A stretch of DNA of 36,238 nt from Pseudomonadota bacterium (GTDB lineage: Bacteria; Pseudomonadota; Gammaproteobacteria; Steroidobacterales; Steroidobacteraceae), in assembly GCA_025355245.1 (NCBI GenBank), contig JANXZZ010000013.1, positions 1 through 36,238 on the forward strand, in the 5' to 3' direction. Shown piece after piece: positions 16,075-22,977 of the stretch. The first letter of the stretch is position 1, and each line of letters begins with the position of its first letter. Both the position numbers and the translations under genes were made by a program. Below the pieces are notes generated by a model that saw nothing but the letters and a program-made list of their open reading frames with translations, did not search any database and was not told where the DNA came from.

Positions 16075-17214
16075 ATGCTCGACTTCGCGACTCTGAAACT
16101 GATCTGGTGGCTGCTGCTGGGGACGCTCCTGGTCGGCTTCGCCGTCATGGACGGGTTCGACCTCGGTGTCGGCATCCTGCTGCCGCTGATCGGCCGGACC
16201 GACACCGAGCGGCGGGTCGTGATCAACACCGTGGGGCCCGTGTGGGAGGGGAACCAGGTCTGGCTGATCCTGGGCGGCGGCGCGATCTTCGCGGCGTGGC
16301 CGGCGCTCTACGCGGCCAGCTTCTCGGGTTTCTACCTCGCGATGCTGCTGGTGCTCGCGGCGCTGATCCTGAGGCCCGTCGGCTTCAAGTTTCGCAGCAA
16401 GATGCCGGGCGCCCTGTGGCGCGCGAGCTGGGACTGGGCGCTGTTCGTCGCCGGTGCGGTACCTGCGCTCGTCTTCGGCGTCGCGATGGGCAACCTGCTG
16501 GTCGGCGTGCCCTTCGAGTTCGACTCGGACCTCCGCGCGACCTACGCTTTCGGGTTCTTCGACCTGCTAAACCCCTTCGCGCTCCTCTGCGGTGCGACCA
16601 GCGTCGCGATGCTCACCACGCACGGCGCCGTGTACCTGTCTCTCAAGACCGATAGCGCGGTCGCGAGCCGGGCGCGCAGCGCCTCGCGCATTGCCGCGTT
16701 CGCGTGGGCGGCGTTGTTCATGCTGGCGGGCGTGCTGCTGTGGCGGAGCGACTACGGGATGGTGATCGTCCGCGGCGCATCGATCACGACCTCGCCCGAT
16801 GCGCTCACGAAGTCCGCGGTCGCATCCGCCGGGGCCTGGCTCGCCAACTACGCGCGCTGGCCGCTCGCGATGCTGGTGCCGGCGGTGGGAATCGCCGCGC
16901 CGCTCCTGGTCGCCGCGCTCGCGGGCGCCCGCCGTCGCCTGCCGGTCTTCGTGATCAGCAGCCTCGGGATCGCCGGCGTCATCGGCACGATGGGCGTCAG
17001 CCTCTTTCCGTTTATCCTGCCTTCGTCATCGAACCCCGGCAGCAGCCTTACGGTGTGGGACGCCTCGAGCAGTCAGCGCACGCTCGGGATCATGCTGCTC
17101 GCGACCGTCGTATTCCTGCCCATCGTGATCGGCTACACCGCGTGGGTGTACGGCGTTCTCAAGGGTCCCGTGACCAGCGCCTACGTCGATGCGAACCGCG
17201 AAACGAGTTATTGA
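16075..17214 (+). CDS. cydB: Cytochrome bd ubiquinol oxidase subunit II
   Basis: 379 residues from the ATG at 16075, eight bases after cydA, with AGGAAAG just upstream. Family motifs: LIWWLLLGTLLVGFAVMDGF (N-terminal helix with the conserved MDGFDLG), GPVWEGNQVWLI, and RPVGFKFRSK. Multiple hydrophobic helices, length normal for the family (378 in E. coli). Structural partner of CydA in the inner membrane. The frame is open upstream inside cydA, but that part is a shadow. Confidence 0.97.
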   Translation: MLDFATLKLIWWLLLGTLLVGFAVMDGFDLGVGILLPLIGRTDTERRVVINTVGPVWEGNQVWLILGGGAIFAAWPALYAASFSGFYLAMLLVLAALILRPVGFKFRSKMPGALWRASWDWALFVAGAVPALVFGVAMGNLLVGVPFEFDSDLRATYAFGFFDLLNPFALLCGATSVAMLTTHGAVYLSLKTDSAVASRARSASRIAAFAWAALFMLAGVLLWRSDYGMVIVRGASITTSPDALTKSAVASAGAWLANYARWPLAMLVPAVGIAAPLLVAALAGARRRLPVFVISSLGIAGVIGTMGVSLFPFILPSSSNPGSSLTVWDASSSQRTLGIMLLATVVFLPIVIGYTAWVYGVLKGPVTSAYVDANRETSY

Positions 17215-17223
17215 GGACACAGC

Positions 17224-17355
17224 ATGTGGTACTTCAGCTGGATCCTGGGACTCGGCCTCGCGTGCAGCTTCGCGATCCTGAATGCGATGTGGTTCGAGCT
17301 CGACGCCGACCGGCACGCGCGCGACCGGCCCGCGAACCCGACGAACATCTCCTGA
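17224..17355 (+). CDS. cydX: Cytochrome bd small subunit CydX
   Basis: 43 residues beginning MWYFSWILGLGLACSFAILN, matching the CydX family signature MWYF-WILG-LAC-F. A single membrane helix is followed by FELDADRHARD and a short polar tail. CydX is needed for stable bd oxidase and heme placement. GAGGA, overlapping the cydB stop, serves as ribosome binding site, and the start is nine bases after cydB. The gene is short and easily missed. Confidence 0.95.
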   Translation: MWYFSWILGLGLACSFAILNAMWFELDADRHARDRPANPTNIS

Positions 17356-17413
17356 GATGCGGGGCCGCCCCGGGGGCACCGGGTCCCCGCGGTTTCCGCC
17401 GACCGCCTACACT

Positions 17414-17420
17414 TATATAT
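17414..17420 (+). promoter_or_regulatory. AT-rich -10-like element before the RidA-family gene
   Basis: TATATAT in an otherwise GC-rich gap, about 90 bases before the exported RidA start and after cydX. It sits inside CCTACACTTATATATAGG, whose ends (CCTA/TAGG) form a small dyad. No convincing -35. Confidence 0.35.
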
Positions 17421-17507
17421 AGGTCCCGCCCGGCCGGAGAGGCCCCGGGGAGCCCGCACACTCCCGGGCCGCCAACGCGGCCATCACTCCAGACAAGGAA
17501 CCTTTCC

Positions 17508-18047
17508 ATGATCCTGCGCATCCGATCGATGTTCTGGCCGACGGTCGCCGCGGTCCTGCTGCTGTCCGCGTCCCTCGCGGCGCGCGCCGACGAGGTCGTT
17601 CGCTACCCGCAGCTCGCTGGCAACAAGTTCCCGATCGCGCGCGCGGTCGAGGTGCCGGCGAACACGACGCTCGTGTTCCACAGCGGCACGACGCCCATCC
17701 CTAAGGATCCGAACGCGCCCGCGGGGACGCCCGCCTACTGGGGCGATACCAAGACGCAGTCCCTGAGCGCATTCGCGCGCATCAAGGAGTCGCTCGACAC
17801 GATGGGCCTGGGCTTTGGCGATGTCGTGAAGATGACCGTCTACCTCGTCGCCGACCCTGCGGCCGCCAACGGGCGAATGGACTTTGACGGATTCATGGAG
17901 GCATACCGGCAGTACTTCGGAACTGCGGACCAGCCGAATCTGCCGTCGCGCTCGACCGTGCAGGTGGCAGGGCTCGCCGTCCCCGGCATGCTCGTCGAGA
18001 TCGAGGTCACGCTCGCGAGGCCGGCGAAGAAACCAGCCGCGAAGTAG
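17508..18047 (+). CDS. Exported RidA-family (YjgF/YER057c/UK114) protein
   Basis: 179 residues from the ATG at 17508 (AAGGAA upstream). Residues 1 to about 27 are a signal peptide (FWPTVAAVLLLSASLAARADE); most RidA proteins are cytosolic. The RidA domain follows: FHSGTTPIP, AFARIKESLDTMGLGFGDVV, KMTVYLVAD, and NLPSRSTVQVAGLAVPGMLV with the Arg that in RidA binds the substrate carboxylate, then EIEVTLA with the usual Glu. Established for RidA: hydrolysis of reactive enamine/imine intermediates produced by PLP dehydratases. A periplasmic version probably has another substrate. Convergent with metF, four bases apart. Confidence 0.85.
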   Translation: MILRIRSMFWPTVAAVLLLSASLAARADEVVRYPQLAGNKFPIARAVEVPANTTLVFHSGTTPIPKDPNAPAGTPAYWGDTKTQSLSAFARIKESLDTMGLGFGDVVKMTVYLVADPAAANGRMDFDGFMEAYRQYFGTADQPNLPSRSTVQVAGLAVPGMLVEIEVTLARPAKKPAAK

Positions 18048-18051
18048 CGGC

Positions 18052-19005
18052 TCAGGCAGACGCTGCGCGGCTCCCGATCCCGAGGGCCTCGCAGCAGGTG
18101 CGGGTCAGGTGGGCGCGGTTGAGCGTGTAGAAGTGAAATCGCTCGACACCCCGGGCTCGCAGGTACCGGACCTGGTCGATCGCGACCGCGGCCCCGACGG
18201 CGGCCTGAGCCTCGGCACTCTCCTCGACGCCGTCGTAGCGTTTCACGAGTTCCTTCGGAATCGACGCGCCGCAGCGCCGCGCAAAGCGTTGCACCTGCGC
18301 AAAGCGGTTGATCGGCAGGATCCCCGGCACGATGGGCACCGCGATGCCAGCGACGGCGCAGGCATCGCGAAAGCGCAGGTAGGCGTCGTTGTCGAAGAAA
18401 AACTGGGTGATGCCCTGCGTCGCACCCGCATCGACCTTGCGCTTCAGGTTGTCGAGATCCTCGCGCGCGCTCGTCGCTTCGGGATGCACCTCGGGGTACG
18501 CCGCGACCGCGATGTCGAAGTCGGCGACCGAGCGCAGCGCGCGGACGAGATCGATGCCGCGCTCGTAGGCGAAGGGCGAGCGCGTCGCGTCGGTGGCCGA
18601 GGCCGGCGCATCGCCGCGCAGCGCCACGAGGTGGCGCACGCCCGAGCGCCAGTACTCGCCGACGAGCTCGAGCAACGCTTCCCGCGAACCGCCGGAGGAG
18701 GTGATGTGGGGCGCGATCCGCAGTGCGGTGTCGCGTTGCAGCCGCCGCACGACCTCGACGGTGCGGTCGCGCGTCGAGCCGTCCGCGCCGTAGGTGACGG
18801 ACACGAACGTCGGGCGCAGGCCTTCGAGCTCGGCGACCGTCGTCCAGAGGAGCTGCTCCATTTCCGGATCGGTTGGCGGAAAGAACTCGAAGGAGACGGA
18901 CGGCGGTCGGGCGCCCGGGTACTCGCGGGGCGCCGATGAGTCCGCTGCGCCCGACGGCAGCGTTGACGGCGAACGGAACTCTGCAGGACCCGGCATCGGC
19001 TTCAC
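18052..19005 (-). CDS. metF: Methylenetetrahydrofolate reductase
   Basis: 317 residues, MetF type (no regulatory domain). Motifs: PSVSFEFFPPTDPEME (N-terminal strand with catalytic Glu), FVSVTYGADGSTRDRTV, RIAPHITSSGGSREAL, YWRSGVRHLVALRGD, AAYPEVHPEA, KRKVDAGATQGITQFFFDND and VERFHFYTLNRA. Reduces 5,10-methylene-THF to 5-methyl-THF using FAD and NADH, feeding methionine synthesis; cytoplasmic. About 35 residues precede the first conserved strand, so the true start may be later than the ATG at 19005. A perfect palindrome lies just upstream. Confidence 0.94.
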   Translation of the reverse strand: MKPMPGPAEFRSPSTLPSGAADSSAPREYPGARPPSVSFEFFPPTDPEMEQLLWTTVAELEGLRPTFVSVTYGADGSTRDRTVEVVRRLQRDTALRIAPHITSSGGSREALLELVGEYWRSGVRHLVALRGDAPASATDATRSPFAYERGIDLVRALRSVADFDIAVAAYPEVHPEATSAREDLDNLKRKVDAGATQGITQFFFDNDAYLRFRDACAVAGIAVPIVPGILPINRFAQVQRFARRCGASIPKELVKRYDGVEESAEAQAAVGAAVAIDQVRYLRARGVERFHFYTLNRAHLTRTCCEALGIGSRAASA

Positions 19006-19012
19006 CCGCGCG

Positions 19013-19024
19013 TTGTGTACACAA
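19013..19024. promoter_or_regulatory. Perfect 12-bp palindrome upstream of metF
   Basis: TTGTGTACACAA is a perfect dyad, eight bases upstream of the metF start and AT-richer than its surroundings. This is where a dimeric repressor could act. It does not match MetJ (AGACGTCT) or MetR (TGAA-N5-TTCA) boxes. Confidence 0.4.
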
Positions 19025-19443
19025 ACGCCGAGAGCTTCGCGAAGCGCGGAATCCGGAGAAGCGGCCTGACGAGATCCCTGTCAGTGGCGATTCGATGACC
19101 GCCGTCGCTTTAGCCGGATTTCTTACGCGCCCGCAAGCTGAACTCAAATCGGCGCAGGAACAGGATATCGACGCGAGGGCCCCGCGGTCAACGGCACGGC
19201 GTCATAACGCTCGCGTGACCGCTTTTACCGAGCCCACGGCAGCGCCTGCAGGCGACTGGCGGCGTCCCGGTGCGCGCGGGGAGCGGCCGGGCGGGCCCTC
19301 GACCCGCCCGGCATCCATCGATCCCGAAGCCCACCGGCGTGCACCCCCGAGGCGCATGCCGGGACCCATCAACGCCCGCACTCCGGCGCTCGTGCAGTGA
19401 GCCGACCAACGCTCGGCTCCGCCGGCGACACCTCCCTTGCGGT
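19025..19443. other. Gene-poor stretch upstream of metF
   Basis: About 420 bases with no protein-like frame on either strand. It contains a perfect 10-bp-stem hairpin (see 19286-19312), which may end the SPFH operon transcript, and the region before the metF palindrome where its promoter should lie. I searched for the conserved core of an SAH or SAM riboswitch before metF and did not see one. Confidence 0.5.
19286..19312 (-). terminator. Strong GC hairpin downstream of the SPFH operon
   Basis: GCCGGGCGGG (19286-19295) and CCCGCCCGGC (19303-19312) form a perfect 10-bp stem with a 7-base loop, about 130 bases past the end of the minus-strand exported protein gene. No T-run follows, so termination is inferred from position and stem strength only. 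Confidence 0.4.
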
Positions 19444-20856
19444 TCACCGCATTGCTACCGTGGTCTGTTTCCAGGCCGAGTCCTGCCACCGCGCGAAGAT
19501 CGGCAGCAGTTCGGGTGAAGTCGCCGAGCGCTCCGTCGTCAGCGATTCAAGGCGCACCACTTCGAAGCGCCGGCGGAACTTGCCGTCGAGCTCGTGCTCA
19601 CGCACGACCAGCATCCGCTTAGCGCCCGGTACCCAGCCGGCGAACTCGATGTAGCCGAGGCCCGGATTGGTCGCGGCGGGTGGCATCACGTCGACCGCCC
19701 AGCCGCGATCGGTCTGGTGGAACACCCACAGCTCGCGCCACGTCGCGAGCGGCTGCACGGCGAGCGCGAGCGCGGTGCCCGACCAGTTGCTGCTGGCGGA
19801 GGCGATCCAGACGTTGCCGAAGGTACAGCGCTGCGCGAGCGGGTTGCGCAGGTCGTGCTTCGCATCCTGGAGGATCACGCAGGTCTCGCCGGGAACGCCG
19901 GGCACGGTGCTGACGGTAAGTTTGCCGGGGCGCTTCACGACGGGTTCGGCGCCCCAGCGGGACGCACCCACCCGCACCGCCGACTCGGTGTAGTCGAGTG
20001 CGTCCTCGTCGCTGAGCGCGGACTTGTCGACCGCGGCGAGCTCCTGGATCGCGCGTTCCGCGGCGCCCTGCGGGATCTCGCTGCGGCGGACCTGCGCGAA
20101 GGCGAGTCCGGACCAGACGCCCGCGCGGCGCAGGTGCACGCGGTTCATAAGCTCCGGCTCGAGCCCGGTCGCGGGCACCCTATCGAGCACGTCCGCGCGC
20201 CAGCGATCCACCTCGTAGCGGTCCGTCGGCCCGAGGTTGGGATCGACGCACTCGTGGCGGGTGAGCCCGAGCGCCGCGCGCGCTCGCTCGGAGGCGTCGG
20301 CCGAGGGCATCGCGAGCACGCGGCGGAACATCTCGCCGTCGTAGCAAACGCGCACGGTGCTATCGCGCTCGAAGCGCTTCATGCCGAGGCCGAGTTCCTT
20401 GGCGACGTCGAGGTGCGCGATGAGCGCCGCCTCATTCGCCTTGACGCGGTTCGTCGATGCGCGCTGCGCCAGGCGATCCGCCATCGTGCCGAGCGCATCG
20501 AAGGGCTCGGCGGTCAGTGACTCCGCGGGCACCGCCTTCAGGTAGGAGGCGGCGTAGCTCATGCCAAGTGCCTCGGCGCCGGGCGAGTCGCGGAGGAAGC
20601 GGACGACCGTGAGCAGTTCGGCCGCATCGCCCGGAGCGAGCGAGGTCACGCGCACCTGCGATGCCTTGATGTAGCCCGCGCGCTCGAGGTGGTGGTCGTA
20701 GACCTGCAGGTAGTCGAGCTTTCTGCCGCGGATCTCGAGCACCTCGCCCTGCCAAAGCGATGCCTGCTGGGCGGCCGAGTCGCGCGGTGCGGCGCGCAGC
20801 GATGACTGGTTCTGAGTGACGATGGCGACGGTCGCCAGAGCGGTTGCGAGGATCAT
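19444..20856 (-). CDS. Exported protein of unknown function, SH3-like N-terminus
   Basis: 470 residues; I do not recognise the family. The N-terminus (MILATALATVAIVTQ) looks like a short signal peptide. Residues about 33-70 (LWQGEVLEIRGRKLDYLQVY, then GYIKASQVRV) resemble a bacterial SH3 fold used for cell-wall or protein binding. A helical middle follows, then a C-terminal region of beta-strands (NVWIASASSNWSGTALALAV, LWVFHQTDRGWAVDVMPP, GYIEFAGWVPGAKRMLVVRE) that suggests a propeller-like or comparable beta domain. Four Cys in the mature part could form disulfides. The start overlaps the SPFH gene stop by four bases (ATGA), so the two proteins are translationally coupled and probably work together at the membrane. 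Confidence 0.75.
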   Translation of the reverse strand: MILATALATVAIVTQNQSSLRAAPRDSAAQQASLWQGEVLEIRGRKLDYLQVYDHHLERAGYIKASQVRVTSLAPGDAAELLTVVRFLRDSPGAEALGMSYAASYLKAVPAESLTAEPFDALGTMADRLAQRASTNRVKANEAALIAHLDVAKELGLGMKRFERDSTVRVCYDGEMFRRVLAMPSADASERARAALGLTRHECVDPNLGPTDRYEVDRWRADVLDRVPATGLEPELMNRVHLRRAGVWSGLAFAQVRRSEIPQGAAERAIQELAAVDKSALSDEDALDYTESAVRVGASRWGAEPVVKRPGKLTVSTVPGVPGETCVILQDAKHDLRNPLAQRCTFGNVWIASASSNWSGTALALAVQPLATWRELWVFHQTDRGWAVDVMPPAATNPGLGYIEFAGWVPGAKRMLVVREHELDGKFRRRFEVVRLESLTTERSATSPELLPIFARWQDSAWKQTTVAMR

Positions 20857-22070
20857 TTTGCCCCCAGTAGCGTTGAGCCAATGAATCCACCGCCGGCCGG
20901 CGGTGGCGCGATGATCACCTGGATCTTGTCGGAGAGCTTGTCGGCGAGAGTCTTCTGGATCAGCAGCGGGTGCTCGGTGATGAGTATTCCCTCGCGCTGC
21001 ATCTGGTCGCTGTTCGCCTTGCCGACGCGTTCGAGGCGATAGACCTCGGCGTCGGCGAGTTTCTGCCGGGAGTCCGCCTCGGCGGAGGCTTCGATTCGCC
21101 GCGCATCCGCCGAGCCCTCGGCCGAGCGCACGCGTGCGACCTTCTCCGCCTCGGCCTCGAGCTGGCGCTGCTCGATCTGCTTCTGCTTGAACGGGATCAC
21201 GTGCTTCGTGGCCTCCTCCTGCGCGCGCGCGGCGATGATCTGCTCGGTGGCCGCCGCCTCCGCGGACTTCTCGCGCCGCACCTTGTCGGCCTCACCCTCA
21301 AGCGCGACTTCCTTGACGCGCTTGTCCTTGAGCTCGAGCGTGAAGCGCATCTTTTCGCTCTCGAGTTCCTCGGCGAGCAGCTTGTCCATGCCGTTGCGGT
21401 AGTCCTGCGGGAGGTCGACCTTGCCCATTTCGACGCTGCGCAGCAGCAGGCCCGCGGTCGCGAGGCGCGGCTTCAACTCGGCCTCGATCGCCTGCTGGAT
21501 TTCCGCCCGCTTGCTCGAGAAGATCTCGCGCACGGTGTAGCGGGCAAAGAGGCGATAGATCACGCCCTCGACGGCGGGGCGGACGACGTCGCCGACGACG
21601 TCATCCGGCAGGTCGCGCGCGAGCCCCGCGACGCGCTTCGGGTCGATCGCGTAGCGCACCGTGAGGTCGACGCCGAGCGAGAGACCCTCGACCGCTTGGA
21701 AAGGCGACTCGCCGGTCGCCTTGCTGCTCTCTTCCGGACGGTAGACCTGGTCGCGCATTGCGAAGCTGCGGACGAGATGCACGCCTGGCACCACGAGCAC
21801 GCTGCCTTCCTCGAAGGACGCGGCGCGGCCGCTGAAGCGGTTGCTGCGAACGACGACCGTGCCGCGCGGAACCGTCTGGACCATCGGGTGGGTCCACGCC
21901 ATGTAGACGATGCCGGAGACGGCGGCGAGCGTCAGCAGCTGCAGGCGGCGCCGGCGCAGGGTCGCGGCGGCGCTGGTTGCGCCCTGGCCCGCGAGCTGGC
22001 CGAGCCAGAGGAGCGGACGAGCCAAGAGCGTGCGCAGGAGTTCCAGGAAGGTGTCGAGCCGGGTGGACAT
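20853..22070 (-). CDS. SPFH/Band 7 domain protein (prohibitin/flotillin-like)
   Basis: 405 residues from the ATG at 22070. One membrane helix (about 43-59, LLTLAAVSGIVYMAWTH) is followed by a Band 7 domain (VPRGTVVVRSNRFSG to about 240, including SLGVDLTVRYAIDPKRV and RYTVREIFSSKRAEIQQAIE). A long charged coiled coil rich in Glu/Ala/Lys/Arg spans about 250-370. It ends in a Gly/Pro-rich tail. Such proteins oligomerise into membrane rings or scaffolds and regulate proteases or lipid microdomains. The gene overlaps a downstream exported protein and is divergent from an RR/HK pair; no NfeD or FtsH gene is adjacent. Confidence 0.9.
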   Translation of the reverse strand: MSTRLDTFLELLRTLLARPLLWLGQLAGQGATSAAATLRRRRLQLLTLAAVSGIVYMAWTHPMVQTVPRGTVVVRSNRFSGRAASFEEGSVLVVPGVHLVRSFAMRDQVYRPEESSKATGESPFQAVEGLSLGVDLTVRYAIDPKRVAGLARDLPDDVVGDVVRPAVEGVIYRLFARYTVREIFSSKRAEIQQAIEAELKPRLATAGLLLRSVEMGKVDLPQDYRNGMDKLLAEELESEKMRFTLELKDKRVKEVALEGEADKVRREKSAEAAATEQIIAARAQEEATKHVIPFKQKQIEQRQLEAEAEKVARVRSAEGSADARRIEASAEADSRQKLADAEVYRLERVGKANSDQMQREGILITEHPLLIQKTLADKLSDKIQVIIAPPPAGGGFIGSTLLGAK

Positions 22071-22284
22071 AATCGATGACTCCGGGTGGTGGTGGCGGTC
22101 GGTCGGGCGGCGCGGGCGCGTGTGGAGGCCTTGTTCCTGGGCCGATTCTTGAATCCCGGTCCCGGAAGACTCAATGTGACCGCGCGCCGACTTGCTTCCC
22201 GGCGCGGAAGAAACACTCACGCGCGCTCAGGGCCGAACGGCCGATAATCGACGCACGGGCGCCGCGTCGCCCCTGGGAATCGAC
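22071..22284. promoter_or_regulatory. Divergent promoter region, SPFH operon and two-component operon
   Basis: The 214-base gap must hold both promoters. A small hairpin, GGCCG-AA-CGGCC, sits next to GATAAT, a plausible -10 for the regulator gene about 45 bases upstream of its start. No clear direct repeat of the OmpR-type regulator was seen. Confidence 0.35.
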
Positions 22285-22977
22285 ATGGTAAAAGTGGCGG
22301 TGATCGAGGACGACGTCCCGACCAGCAATCAGTTGCGGGGCTGGATCGAGTCCGCGCGGCCGGGTGCCGTCGTGCAGCAGTGGTTCAATCGCGACGATGC
22401 GACCGCGGCGGTGGAGCGTGAGGCCTACGATCTCGTCGTGCTCGACATCGAGCTCGGCCGCGAGCGGCACGCGGGCGTGGCCGTGATCAACGCCATCAAC
22501 AAGCGTGGCGGCACGCCGGTGTTGGTCGTCTCGGGAATGCCCGCCAGCATTTATCGCAGCATCATGAAGGCGCTCGACGCCTGGGATTACCTGCAGAAGA
22601 GCGATTTCGTCGAGCAGGAATTCACCGAGACCTTCCTCGACATGCTGCGCGCGGTGAAGGCGAAGTCACCGGCACCGGCCGTGGAGCCGCCGCAGGACGA
22701 GCTGTCGCTCGATCCGCTCCGGCAGAACTCGCCGACCTGGCGCGGCGAGCGCATCAACCTGCCACTGACCGCGCAGCGGATCCTCGATGCGCTCTACCAG
22801 CGGCGCGGCCAGGTAGTCTCGTACGACGACCTCTTCCAGGTCGTCAAGAGCGGGCGCAACCGCGACAACGTGCGCAAGCACGTGAGCACGATCCGCGAGG
22901 CGTTCCGCGAGATCGATCCCGGATTCGACTGCATCGAGAACGTGCCGATGCGGGGCTTTCGCTGGACGTTGCCGTGA
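22285..22977 (+). CDS. OmpR-type response regulator
   Basis: 230 residues from the ATG at 22285. Receiver domain: acidic pocket VIEDD (Glu8-Asp10), phospho-acceptor Asp54 in VVLDIEL, conserved VVSG and the Lys in YLQKSD. The C-terminal half is a winged-helix DNA-binding domain (LTAQRILDALYQRRGQVVSY, then RKHVSTIREAFREID and RGFRW at the end), i.e. OmpR/PhoB class. The ORF is open upstream to 22192 without supporting features. The 3' end overlaps the histidine kinase start by four bases, so they form a pair. It may control the divergent SPFH operon. Confidence 0.9.
   Translation: MVKVAVIEDDVPTSNQLRGWIESARPGAVVQQWFNRDDATAAVEREAYDLVVLDIELGRERHAGVAVINAINKRGGTPVLVVSGMPASIYRSIMKALDAWDYLQKSDFVEQEFTETFLDMLRAVKAKSPAPAVEPPQDELSLDPLRQNSPTWRGERINLPLTAQRILDALYQRRGQVVSYDDLFQVVKSGRNRDNVRKHVSTIREAFREIDPGFDCIENVPMRGFRWTLP

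Noticed and set aside
18873-19400. Plus-strand ORF through the gap upstream of metF
   Set aside because: Begins inside antisense metF, low-complexity Arg/Pro/Ala sequence, no ribosome binding site and no recognisable domain.
19006-19443. SAH or SAM riboswitch upstream of metF
   Set aside because: The conserved core sequences were not found on the minus strand; only a palindrome and a GC hairpin are visible.
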